The notes beneath the pieces were generated by a model. It searched no databases. It was not told the origin of the DNA and was given only the letters and a program-made list of their open reading frames with translations. Made by a program: the position numbers and the translations under genes. From NCBI RefSeq assembly GCF_001442615.1, contig NZ_LMXN01000011.1:124001-188000 (forward strand): 64,000 nucleotides of DNA. Direction: 5' to 3'. Every line of letters starts with the position of its first letter. Position 1 is the stretch's first letter. The stretch comes from Algoriphagus resistens. GTDB taxonomy: Bacteria; Bacteroidota; Bacteroidia; Cytophagales; Cyclobacteriaceae. Shown piece after piece: positions 1-7,740 of this stretch.

Positions 1-1998
1 GTATCATTTGACCGATCCAGTGATGTTACTTCAACTGTGAAATTGTGGGAAGCAAATAATAAGGAGTCGATTGGGGAATATACCGTGACAGCAGAAGCGA
101 AAGGTAAATTTACCATAAACGCTACTGCCGAATCAGATAACCCTATTTTCTATATCACTGTTGAATTGCATGATCCAAACGTAGTTCTACTGTCAGTTCT
201 GTCTCCGGATTTGAAGGAGGATATTACAAAGAATGGGATTGTAGTAAATGAATTAACGACAGTGGCAGCTGCGTTTACCTGCGCTCAGTTTTTTAACGGA
301 CTTCAGCTGTCAGGAAATCTACAAGGAGTAAGGATTGCAGCCAAAAATACCCCAAATCTTGTCAATCCTGTCACAGGATCTTGGGGTGATGTGTTAATAG
401 ACCCATTCAACATCACGCAGAATGAGACGCTGGCACGCTTGAATACCTTGGCAGCACTCATCACGGCCAGCGGTACGGTAACTATTGAGGAATACAACTG
501 GCAGAGTGAATTTTTGAAGTATGCAACACCGTTAGGAGGCCAGCGGCCGAAGAATACTGCCGAGGCTATGATTGGTATTGCCCAATCTCCCTGGCTATAT
601 CCGGCAGACCTGTTTAACCTTTTTGATGAAGCCTATCCCCAGCCGAAAGATGGCTTCCCTGCAAAGCCCAACAGCAAGGTTCCGGTCAGCCGGAGGAGTT
701 CCCCTTTTGTACCTTATTTGAGTTTTGCCCCAGAGGATTTTGCATTGATTTTAGCTTTTGGCCAGGGTGGAATCTGCGCCCCCGGAAAGCTATCTCTTGA
801 TCAAGATGGAAACTTGTGGACTGGTTTGAACTGGATGCCGGGAGCACAGAATGGGGTATACCAAGGTATCGGTGGGGGGCTGGTTAAGCTTGATTCAGCA
901 GGCCGGTTAATGTCACCACCAGTAACCGGTTACACGGGAATGGGGGTTGATGGCGCAGGCTGGGGTACTGCAGTCACCAAGGATGGCACCTGTTGGGTGA
1001 CAAGTTTTAATGGGGCTATTGGGGTATATAGACTGGAAGACGGTTCACCGGTTGTTGATAAAGTTCCGGAAGAGCTAGCTGGAGCCTTAAACGAGATTGG
1101 AGGATTGCAGGGCATTGGTGTTGCACCAAATGGTGATATCTGGATTGTCGGGACCTCATCCAATCAGATGCTTCATTTTCCAGAGGGAGACCTTTCAAAA
1201 GGCAGGGTCGTTGTCAATGAAAATCTTACCAAAGTGCTTTCTGCCCCATTTGCGGTTTCGATAGATAATTCCAACCGCGTCTGGATTAGTAATACGAATG
1301 GTAAATCGTTGGTGCGCTATTCGCCATCTGAAGAAAACAGTCCGGTGGAACGCTTTATCCTAGCAGGCGGTGGACGTGGTGTGGCACTTGATTCAAAAGG
1401 GAATTGCTGGGTAGCCTGTAACACAAGCCCGGACTTTCCTTCTACAACTCCTACAGACGGTGTTTCCATCATCGAAGGATTTGCTCTTGGCTATCCGCAC
1501 CTCGCACAAACACTTGGACGCAATCATATAACCGGTTCCGTTTTTATGATTCCTTCCGATGCCAATCCGATTGACACGATTGATCCTAACACCCACGAAT
1601 CTAATTTAACGCCTTATGGAGATGGGGAACTGAATGCACCCTGGGGTATATCAGTTGATGGCAATGATGATGTCTGGGTAGCCAACTTTATGGGTAGAGG
1701 AGTATCGTTTATGGCCGGTGCTTCACCTGGCGGACGTACCGAAGCTTTTAAGACAGGTGATTTGATTCATACCATTCATTCCGGTAGTATTCAGATGCTG
1801 ACCGATGTCGTAGTTGATCAAGCAGGCAATCTCTGGTGTGCCAATAACTGGAACCTGCCCCAAACCGTAATGGAAGCGAAATCTGACCCCGCCTATTCGA
1901 CATGGGGTGGAGGCTCTGGTGTATTGGTGATCTATGGAATAGCTAAACCAGCTCAGACTCCCCTTGTTGGTCCGGTTAGCGGTGTTCAAAGCCTATAA
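1..1998 (+). CDS. NHL/SMP-30-like beta-propeller protein (5' end outside window)
   Basis: The frame is open from base 1, so the N-terminus lies upstream; the first possible internal start is a GTG at 37. The C-terminal two thirds carry about seven degenerate repeats with the pattern of NHL or SMP-30 propeller blades, each ending in a short strand such as DGNLWTG, NGDIWIVG, SNRVWISN, KGNCWVAC, NDDVWVAN and AGNLWCAN. The first 200 or so visible residues are non-repetitive and may be an Ig-like or capping region. The protein probably folds as a ligand-binding or lyase-type propeller outside the cytoplasm, but substrate and catalytic residues cannot be read. It is followed by a 12-bp stem-loop at 2025-2072. 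Confidence is high that this is a real gene and moderate for the fold. Confidence 0.8.
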   Translation, partial: VSFDRSSDVTSTVKLWEANNKESIGEYTVTAEAKGKFTINATAESDNPIFYITVELHDPNVVLLSVLSPDLKEDITKNGIVVNELTTVAAAFTCAQFFNGLQLSGNLQGVRIAAKNTPNLVNPVTGSWGDVLIDPFNITQNETLARLNTLAALITASGTVTIEEYNWQSEFLKYATPLGGQRPKNTAEAMIGIAQSPWLYPADLFNLFDEAYPQPKDGFPAKPNSKVPVSRRSSPFVPYLSFAPEDFALILAFGQGGICAPGKLSLDQDGNLWTGLNWMPGAQNGVYQGIGGGLVKLDSAGRLMSPPVTGYTGMGVDGAGWGTAVTKDGTCWVTSFNGAIGVYRLEDGSPVVDKVPEELAGALNEIGGLQGIGVAPNGDIWIVGTSSNQMLHFPEGDLSKGRVVVNENLTKVLSAPFAVSIDNSNRVWISNTNGKSLVRYSPSEENSPVERFILAGGGRGVALDSKGNCWVACNTSPDFPSTTPTDGVSIIEGFALGYPHLAQTLGRNHITGSVFMIPSDANPIDTIDPNTHESNLTPYGDGELNAPWGISVDGNDDVWVANFMGRGVSFMAGASPGGRTEAFKTGDLIHTIHSGSIQMLTDVVVDQAGNLWCANNWNLPQTVMEAKSDPAYSTWGGGSGVLVIYGIAKPAQTPLVGPVSGVQSL

Positions 1999-2024
1999 CA
2001 ATAAAGAGGCTATCTCAAAGCTCT

Positions 2025-2072
2025 CCGGCCCAAGGCATAGGTATTATCATTTGTAACTACGCTTTGGGCCGG
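2025..2072. repeat. 12-bp stem-loop after the propeller gene
   Basis: The arms CCGGCCCAAGGC (2025-2036) and GCTTTGGGCCGG (2061-2072) pair along all 12 positions with one G-U wobble around a 24-base loop. It begins 27 bases after the stop codon of the propeller gene. There is no T-run, so it may stabilise the mRNA end or be a weak terminator. Confidence 0.5.
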
Positions 2073-2420
2073 ATAGTAGGGTAGGTAAACTCACCCAGTC
2101 CAAAATATCTTCTGATCCAATCATAGCTATTTATAAACTGGATAGCATCCGGAAACTGACGTGCCATTGAATGCTCAACACCCAGTATATAGAACGATGG
2201 GGGTCATTCTAAAAAGAGGCAATATAAAAGAATATAAATCCAGCCTGACGCAAGCGACACACAGGAGGATGATTATTGTCCGGTGTCTAATGACCGACGT
2301 ATTAGGGACGAAGCAAACATCCGACACTGGACACCCGATAGTCACCAGGTATCTGTGATAACGAACTTGTTGTACTTAATAAGTAACTGATTTATAGAAT
2401 TATGTAAAAATGCAACCACG

Positions 2421-2479
2421 TGAAATCGAGCATGACGAAAGCGTTACGCACTGGGATAATTATTTCCTAGGCGAGATTC
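2421..2479 (-). repeat. Dispersed 59-bp imperfect palindrome, copy A
   Basis: Read on the minus strand it begins GAATCTCGC and ends ATGCTCGATTTCA, so the ends are imperfect inverted repeats of each other. It matches copy B (12371-12429) at 47 of 59 positions by eye, with most differences in bases 10-16, and copy C (31868-31924) more loosely. This copy sits exactly where the AbiEii-like coding frame stops looking like its family. Confidence 0.75.
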
Positions 2480-2606
2480 CATATATGTGATTATATTTTA
2501 TAGCAAGATTAGTTCCTCCGCCTAAATTAAAATCAGCCAGCTCCACTAATGAAGTTAACTTTCGGATACTTTTAAACAATACTTCCGAAACGCCATCTGT
2601 AACCAT
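2460..2606 (-). pseudogene. Truncated AbiEii/AbiGii-type nucleotidyltransferase toxin fragment
   Basis: An ATG at 2606, 9 bases after the DUF6922 stop, opens a frame whose first 40 residues look like the N-terminus of AbiEii-family nucleotidyltransferases: an amphipathic helix, then LADFNLGGGTNLAIKYNH, the family's G-G-T-x-L-A nucleotide-binding motif. The family normally continues with R-x-S-x-D-x-D-L-F, carrying the metal-binding aspartates. Here the frame instead enters repeat copy A at about 2480 and stops eight codons later. No continuation was seen beyond the repeat. Family enzymes transfer nucleotides and act as toxins of type IV toxin-antitoxin systems; this fragment lacks the catalytic aspartates and should be inactive. 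Family recognition rests on one motif plus gene context. Confidence 0.6.
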
Positions 2607-2615
2607 GAAGTAAAA

Positions 2616-2933
2616 TTATTTGATGTAACGCGGAAACAATTCCGGGTTAATATTGAATAGATTTCCTAAAAACTCAATGTTTTCATTGCCAAAAATCTGG
2701 GACTGGTTCAAACAGTAATAACGGATCATATCATTTGGATAAAGCTTTTTAAGATTATACCAGGAGTTCTTGAAATTTCCCCAATCAAGCACTCTTGAAA
2801 TCACAAAATCACTATCCTCCTTGTAATCCAATTCATCCAGATTGACATCCCAGAAGATTTCTTTTGGGAAATAGTCCGAAAGGGAAACCCGATTCCTTTT
2901 CTTAGATATGTTTATAGCTGAATTCATGATCAC
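2616..2933 (-). CDS. DUF6922-like protein, probable orphan antitoxin partner
   Basis: A 105-residue protein with the DUF6922-type pattern: a short basic lead, then LSDYFPKEIFWDVNLDEL, an acidic stretch, and FVISRVLDWG, followed by a helical C-terminal half rich in aromatic residues. In Bacteroidota such proteins are, to my knowledge, commonly encoded directly upstream of AbiEii-like nucleotidyltransferases, which fits the truncated partner 9 bases downstream. No DNA-binding motif is obvious. If the module worked as toxin-antitoxin, this gene is what remains of the antitoxin side. Alternative: an unrelated small helical protein. The family call is from memory of the motif. Confidence 0.6.
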   Translation of the reverse strand: MIMNSAINISKKRNRVSLSDYFPKEIFWDVNLDELDYKEDSDFVISRVLDWGNFKNSWYNLKKLYPNDMIRYYCLNQSQIFGNENIEFLGNLFNINPELFPRYIK

Positions 2934-3758
2934 TCATTCAATTTCAGAAATAAATGTTGGAATTACCCTTTACGTTGTAAAAAAATGACAAATTATGTTA
3001 GAGATTGGTTCTAAACCTGCTAGAAGATAGTTCTTTCGATCTCCTGATCAACATAAAACATTGCAAATTGCATAATTGATTGAACATATTCTACAGACTT
3101 CATTGCCAGACCACTATATTATGTAAATAAGGGGAGTAAAATCTAAGAATGAGGGGGATTTAAAGCCTAGCCAGATACCTGTCAGATAATCTTCAACCAC
3201 TCTTCCCAAATCCGCCTAATCACCTTGAGTAAAAGTATCAGTCTTCGCATTATTGCACCAGTAGCAGGAGAATACCTGATTGTTATTGTTTTTACGGGCA
3301 GACGGCTGGTATATGCGTGGAAGCATTATTGCTGCAAGACTTTTGCCTGCCAATCGAAAGTGGGACCTCAAAAGCATCGGAGAACTCGAGCATAACTCTG
3401 GAGTTTCACTGTGTTTATTGAATCTTAGGCCTGAATTTCTGGTAATGCCAATCTCCAATAAAAATATCCAAAGCCTGCTTGACAGGATCGGCCAAATCCT
3501 TAATTTGGTCACAGCAGAACCCTAAAGACTTGTAATTAATTGTGTTATAGGCTCAATTGGGTAATGTGAGCGTGGTAAATACAGATGTTGAGCGTTAGTT
3601 ATAATCGTATCATGATCGTATATTTTCGAATCATATCGTATCATTTTCTATCGTATCATGATCGTGTATTTTCGAATCATATCGTAACAAAGGCTTCAAA
3701 TCATGCCTATCGGCACGCTTCATAGCCAGAACCGTTCTCTGCAATTAAGACAAAGACA
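2934..3758. other. 825-bp non-coding accessory stretch
   Basis: No intact gene is supported. A 27-codon minus-strand frame (3020-3103) has a protein-like sequence and could be a gene tail. Overlapping frames on both strands at 3216-3525 look like shadows. Bases 3605-3686 hold a 46-bp tandem duplication, and a 10-bp inverted repeat at 3734-3743 pairs with one downstream of the hydrolase gene at 4800-4809. Confidence 0.5.
3605..3686. repeat. 46-bp direct tandem repeat, two copies
   Basis: The unit starting TCGTATCATGATCGT at 3605 recurs at 3651, an exact 46-base period, and 35 of the 36 overlapping bases agree (one A/G change). Each unit contains the palindrome ATCATGAT and several near-copies of ATATCGTATCAT, so it is internally repetitive too. 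It ends 72 bases before the hydrolase start and could be a regulatory array or a replication-slippage product. Confidence 0.85.
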
Positions 3759-4796
3759 ATGAGGAAAATTGGAATCATACTCTTAGCATCATTATTCATT
3801 TTTAGTTGTAAAAATGAGGAACGAAATACGGATACTAAAGTCATTCATCGAGACCATAAGGTAAAAAGCACTGATGGTGTGGAAATTTTCGTCAGGGAAT
3901 TTCAAAATTCAGTGAATGATTCTTTATATCCTTATCCACTATTGTTAATTCATGGAGGTGGACCAGGAGTATTAGCTTCATTTGATATAAATGTCCCCAA
4001 CGGTTCGTTTGCCAAAAAATTAACTGATAAAGGACTTAAAGTTTATATGATGAACATTCGGGGGTGGGAATCATCCACACTGCCCGATTACAATGAAAGT
4101 GATTCGACTCTTGTAATTGGAAATCACAAAGAGGCCTACGATGACATTAAAAGTGTTGTTGACTTTATCAAAGAGAAAGAAAAGATTGAAAAGATTTCTT
4201 TGTTTGGTTGGGCTACGGGTGGACATTGGGGCGGTTATTTTGCATCTAAGAATTCAAAAGATTTAGCCCACTTCATTTCACTTAATTCCCTCTACGGAGT
4301 AAATGCCCCGTGGGAACTGAGACATTTTTTTTGGCAAGAAGAAGATACTACACGTTTCAAAAGAGGCACATTGTTTAGGACTTCTGACAAGCAAGGTCTT
4401 GTCAGTAAGTGGATGTCAACTATACCGGCAGAAAATAAGAATGAATGGAGGGATTCCTTGGTAATGGAAGAATATAGGAACACAGCCATAAGTTTTGGAA
4501 AAGACACTACTAAAATGACGGTTCCCGGTGGGTACAGAGAAGAAAGCTTTTATATGTCCTTAGGAAAAAAATATTGGACAGCTAAAGAGATATACGTCCC
4601 ATCATTAATAATTAGAACGGAACTCGATTTTTGGTCGCGACCAGAAGATTTAAAAGCTTTTGGAGAGGACTTGCCATCAACAATAAAAAGACGGATGATT
4701 CAAATACCTGGAACTCATTACCTATTCCTTGATAAAATGGAAAAAGGGAAAGGCCAACTTATCAATGAGATAGTAGAATTTGTAAAATCGGAATAA
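3759..4796 (+). CDS. Alpha/beta-hydrolase-fold lipoprotein with the catalytic serine replaced
   Basis: The N-terminus has a lipoprotein signal (FIFSCKN, lipid-attachment Cys17), placing the protein on a membrane facing the periplasm or outside. HGGGPG, the oxyanion-hole motif of proline-iminopeptidase-type S33 hydrolases, lies near residue 67. The nucleophile elbow, normally G-x-S-x-G, reads GWATG here, with alanine at residue 152 (codon GCT at 4212-4214). The acid (TELDFW) and histidine (GTHYLF) regions remain recognisable. The reading frame is intact at 345 residues, so this may be a pseudoenzyme, use another residue, or carry a recent inactivating change. It is a lone gene in an AT-rich strip, flanked by a 10-bp inverted repeat. 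The fold call is firm; enzymatic activity is doubtful. Confidence 0.85.
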   Translation: MRKIGIILLASLFIFSCKNEERNTDTKVIHRDHKVKSTDGVEIFVREFQNSVNDSLYPYPLLLIHGGGPGVLASFDINVPNGSFAKKLTDKGLKVYMMNIRGWESSTLPDYNESDSTLVIGNHKEAYDDIKSVVDFIKEKEKIEKISLFGWATGGHWGGYFASKNSKDLAHFISLNSLYGVNAPWELRHFFWQEEDTTRFKRGTLFRTSDKQGLVSKWMSTIPAENKNEWRDSLVMEEYRNTAISFGKDTTKMTVPGGYREESFYMSLGKKYWTAKEIYVPSLIIRTELDFWSRPEDLKAFGEDLPSTIKRRMIQIPGTHYLFLDKMEKGKGQLINEIVEFVKSE

Positions 4797-4865
4797 AACT
4801 GCAGAGAACCAGACGGTTATTTGATGTCAGAATTATTTATTTGTCTTAAAAAATAAAAGATTGAT

Positions 4866-5507
4866 ATGAAACTCTCTTCACAAGCTGAAAGCATCTTGGC
4901 TCAAATCAACACTAAAACTAAGTTAGGGGACTTACGGAAAATTGCTAAGGATATCAAAAAGGATCACGAATTAGCTATGGAACTATGGTCAACCGAGAAG
5001 TTTTTGCCCAGGCAATTGGCCATCTTGATTATGGACAACAAGCTCCTTTCCCAAGATTTGATTAATAAGCTTGATAAGGATATGCAGTCGCATCCATTTG
5101 GTGAGCGAAATCAGCTTATGGACTGGCTAATGGCCAATCAGCTTGCTAGGAATAAAAAGACAATTACGCTGATCCAATCCTGGGAAGATAGTCCTTCTTC
5201 ACTTCAAAGACGCACTTATTGGTACTATCAAGCAAGATTAAGATGGACAGGACAGAACCCTCCAGAAAATACACCCGACTTACTTTCAGCAATTGAGACC
5301 AGTATTGCCATGGAAGAGCCTGAAGTTCAGTGGGCCATGAATTTCACCGCAGGCTGGATTGGAGTCTATGAAAAAAAGTACCGAAATCGGTGTGTCGCCA
5401 TAGGCGAGAAAACAGGTCTTTATAAGGGTGAAATGGTATCAAAAGGGTGTACTCCCAATTATTTGCCAGAGTTTATTGCAATAGAAAGCAATAAACGAAA
5501 TATGTAA
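4866..5507 (+). CDS. AlkD-like DNA alkylation repair protein (HEAT-like repeats)
   Basis: This 213-residue, almost entirely helical protein resembles the DNA_alkylation_repair (AlkD/AlkC) family: paired amphipathic helices with conserved W, D and R positions such as LMDWLMANQLAR, LIQSWEDS, LQRRTYWYYQARL and VQWAMNFTAGWIG. AlkD enzymes excise positively charged alkylated bases using a HEAT-repeat groove lined by tryptophan and aspartate. The D-W and W-E-D segments are candidates for those positions, but I cannot align them with certainty. It starts at an ATG 69 bases after the hydrolase gene, in the same orientation. Some relatives are uncharacterised AlkD-like proteins without proven glycosylase activity. 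Confidence 0.7.
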   Translation: MKLSSQAESILAQINTKTKLGDLRKIAKDIKKDHELAMELWSTEKFLPRQLAILIMDNKLLSQDLINKLDKDMQSHPFGERNQLMDWLMANQLARNKKTITLIQSWEDSPSSLQRRTYWYYQARLRWTGQNPPENTPDLLSAIETSIAMEEPEVQWAMNFTAGWIGVYEKKYRNRCVAIGEKTGLYKGEMVSKGCTPNYLPEFIAIESNKRNM

Positions 5508-5570
5508 TTAAGTGTGATGACAGGATAATTAAGCTTCATGAAAGAAACTAAAATCATATAAAATGATAAA

Positions 5571-6035
5571 ATGAATATCGAAGAACCAATACTAATAAAA
5601 AGACTTCAGAAAGGAGACTTGAACGAGTTTGTTGACCTTGTCAACTTGTTCGAAGAAGTATTTGAGATGAAGAACTTTTCAATTCCTGACGCAAAGCATC
5701 TTCAAAACCTTCTCAATCGCAGCGATTTTGATGTTTTCGTGGCTTTTAAGAATGACATAGTTGTAGGTGGCTTAACAACATATGTTTTGGAACAATATTA
5801 TTCGGAAAAACCTCTTGCATATATCTATGACTTAGCTGTGGACACAAATCTTCAAAGACGCGGAATTGGTAAGAGACTTATAGCGGAAACAAATAAATTC
5901 TATAAGGAGAAAGGATTTGAAGAAGTATTTGTACAAGCTGATAAGGTTGATGAATATGCGATTGACTTTTATAGAAAAACCAATCCTTCAAAAGAGGAGC
6001 AGGTAGCTCACTTCTCGTACACTTTGAATGAATAG
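5571..6035 (+). CDS. GNAT acetyltransferase of the AAC(3)-I type
   Basis: A 154-residue GNAT enzyme that follows the AAC(3)-I aminoglycoside 3-N-acetyltransferase pattern: VVGGLTTYVLEQY (residues 64-76), AYIYDLAV (83-90), the acetyl-CoA loop QRRGIGKRLI (95-104), FVQADKVDEYAIDFY (120-134) and a C-terminal VAHFSYTL. These are the segments conserved between class 1 integron AAC(3)-I enzymes and their environmental relatives. Acetyl-CoA is the donor; an aminoglycoside acceptor is inferred only from similarity, and chromosomal relatives may have another natural substrate. It sits alone downstream of the AlkD-like gene. No integrase or convincing attC site was seen, although this family is often carried on gene cassettes. 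Confidence 0.8.
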   Translation: MNIEEPILIKRLQKGDLNEFVDLVNLFEEVFEMKNFSIPDAKHLQNLLNRSDFDVFVAFKNDIVVGGLTTYVLEQYYSEKPLAYIYDLAVDTNLQRRGIGKRLIAETNKFYKEKGFEEVFVQADKVDEYAIDFYRKTNPSKEEQVAHFSYTLNE

Positions 6036-6541
6036 ATTAAAAAGCACGAATGCACGATCGGGTAGGCGGACGTGAGCCCACGCTACACTTACATCACGGT
6101 GCGCAAGATACAAATCTGCCATGCCTTCAGCATATTTCCTTTTTACGGCGCATAGTACTTACCTGAGCTTGCATATCTACTACCATGACAAGATAGTTCA
6201 TGGATTACACCTTGATTTAGTGTATATGGCGGGTTGAGAGTCTGCAATAGCGGGCCAGGCAGCAGGTCTGAGCGCGGAAGCATTAGGTGCAGCAAGGCTT
6301 TTGGATACTTTTAGCCTCAAAAGTATAAGTGAAAACAACCTCAACTTATCGGCAAAGATCATTACGGAAATTGAGGTTGGCTTACAAATACAATAAGATC
6401 CTTTTTCAGTCCTCTTCGTTTTATACCATGTCTATCCCGAGATAGTCGGGAGAGGCTCTAGGGCAGGCTCCCAGTCTCCAACTTCCCTCTCCCTCCAATA
6501 AATCTTCCATCCCCCAAACTTTTTACTCCTAAACACCTGTT
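6036..6541. other. 505-bp non-coding stretch with repeat modules
   Basis: No gene seen. It contains a segment at about 6160-6215 and a hairpin module at about 6295-6400 that both recur, in the other order, around 16770-17095. There is also a small stem-loop TCCCGA/TCGGGA at 6435-6451, of a kind common between genes in this group. Confidence 0.55.
6305..6326. repeat. Hairpin of a dispersed mosaic repeat, copy 1
   Basis: Arms ATACTTTT and AAAAGTAT enclose a six-base loop, preceded by GCTTTTGG and followed after a few bases by a CCTCAAC block. The same arrangement recurs at 16775-16799. The flanks are partly conserved, so this is a dispersed element rather than chance AT-rich pairing. Confidence 0.6.
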
Positions 6542-7603
6542 GTGGAATCAAATTTTAGCCAAAAAGACATGGAATTAGGAATCAGTACTTTTGCCGAACT
6601 CACGCCGGATCCAAATACAGGAAAGATCCTTTCTCCCGCACAGCGTATGAAAAACCTAATGGAGGAAATCCAGCTTTCCGATCAGGTAGGCTTGGACGTA
6701 TATGCCATAGGGGAGCATCACCGCCCAGATTTTGTGGTTTCATCGCCAGCCACAGTTTTGGCAGCCGCAGCAGTCACTACCAAAAACATCAAGCTTTCCT
6801 CTGCAGTGACGGTCCTGGGTTCTGAAGATCCCGTTCGTGTTTTCCAGCAATTCGCCCATGTGGATCTGTTGTCTGAAGGACGCGCAGAGATCATGGCGGG
6901 TAGAGGGTCTTTTATAGAATCCTTTCCGCTTTTCGGTCAGGACCTGAATGATTATGATGCCATTTTTGCTGAGAAACTAGATTTACTAGTGCAACTGAAC
7001 AAATCTGAGCAGATCTCTTGGAGGGGGAAATTCCGTCCTGCCATCGCCAATAGAGGTGTTTACCCGAGGCCTTTCCAGCCTGAGATTCCAATCTGGCTGG
7101 CAGTAGGTGGCACGCCGCAGTCTGTGGTTCGTGCAGCTGAGAAAGGATTGCCGCTTGCCTTGGCTATTATCGGTGGTAGCCCGGATCGGTTTACTTATTT
7201 CACGGATTTGTACAGACAGACCTGGGCCAAAGCCGGCAGAAATCCTGAAGACATACAGATAGCTGTTCATTCCCATGGTTTTATAGGAGAAAGTTCCCCG
7301 CAGGCAGCGGACGACTTTTACGGTCCTTATGCCTTGGTGATGACTCAGTTGGGGAAAGAAAGAGGTTGGCCGCCTATGAACAGGGGGCAATTCGAAGCCA
7401 TGCGTGGCAAAGAGGGGTCTCTGGTTTTGGGAGATCCACAAGAGGTGATTGACAAGATTCTGATGCAACAGGAAATGATGGGCTTGACCCGCTACCTACT
7501 TCACCTTAGTGTAGGCACTATGCCCCACGACAAGTTGATGAAAGCCATAGAACTGTATGGTGAAGTCGTTGCCCCCGCAGTCAGAAAAGCACTTCGTAAA
7601 TAG
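6542..7603 (+). CDS. LLM-class flavin-dependent oxidoreductase (luciferase-like)
   Basis: A 353-residue luciferase-like monooxygenase fold protein. ELGISTFAELTPDP near the N-terminus, the GLDVYAIGEHHRPDF strand-loop, a series of SAVTVLGSEDPVRVFQQ-type core segments and EIMAGRGSFIESF are typical of the bacterial LLM family. Members use reduced FMN to oxidise varied small molecules; the substrate here is unknown. The frame opens with GTG at 6542, but an ATG at 6569 gives the usual N-terminus MELGIST and is equally plausible. A separate alpha/beta hydrolase gene follows 137 bases later on the same strand. Confidence 0.85.
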   Translation: MESNFSQKDMELGISTFAELTPDPNTGKILSPAQRMKNLMEEIQLSDQVGLDVYAIGEHHRPDFVVSSPATVLAAAAVTTKNIKLSSAVTVLGSEDPVRVFQQFAHVDLLSEGRAEIMAGRGSFIESFPLFGQDLNDYDAIFAEKLDLLVQLNKSEQISWRGKFRPAIANRGVYPRPFQPEIPIWLAVGGTPQSVVRAAEKGLPLALAIIGGSPDRFTYFTDLYRQTWAKAGRNPEDIQIAVHSHGFIGESSPQAADDFYGPYALVMTQLGKERGWPPMNRGQFEAMRGKEGSLVLGDPQEVIDKILMQQEMMGLTRYLLHLSVGTMPHDKLMKAIELYGEVVAPAVRKALRK

Positions 7604-7740
7604 GGAATTATCTTCCCGAAGAGGGTAGAGGTTCTGTTGGGATTGTATGTTGACTACCTCCGCATGACCTGCAAACCAGCTTATTTTGCATGGCATCGCT
7701 TTTGGGGGTTTTAAGAGTACAACCTTAAAACGTATTTGCT

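Larger units (their letters stand above)
1999..2615. other. Gene-poor stretch with relics and stem-loops
   Basis: No intact gene is convincing here. It holds a stem-loop (2025-2072), a 48-codon open frame on the minus strand (2057-2203) with normal protein-like composition but no clear start, a nested palindrome (2278-2332), one copy of a dispersed 59-bp repeat (2421-2479) and the truncated AbiEii-like fragment (2460-2606). A 65-codon plus-strand frame at 2161-2358 overlaps these structures and is not supported. Confidence 0.6.

Noticed and set aside
2161..2358. 65-codon plus-strand frame as a gene
   Set aside because: It overlaps a nested palindrome and a protein-like frame on the other strand, has no recognisable domain and no start signal.
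3216..3525. Overlapping frames on both strands as hypothetical genes
   Set aside because: The sequences look like mutual shadows with no family resemblance, and neither has convincing context.
3500..6080. Integron gene-cassette array, since AAC(3)-I genes are often cassettes
   Set aside because: Only one partial core-like site (GAGCGTTAGTT near 3588) was seen. There is no pair of matching attC-type sites, and no integrase gene in the window.
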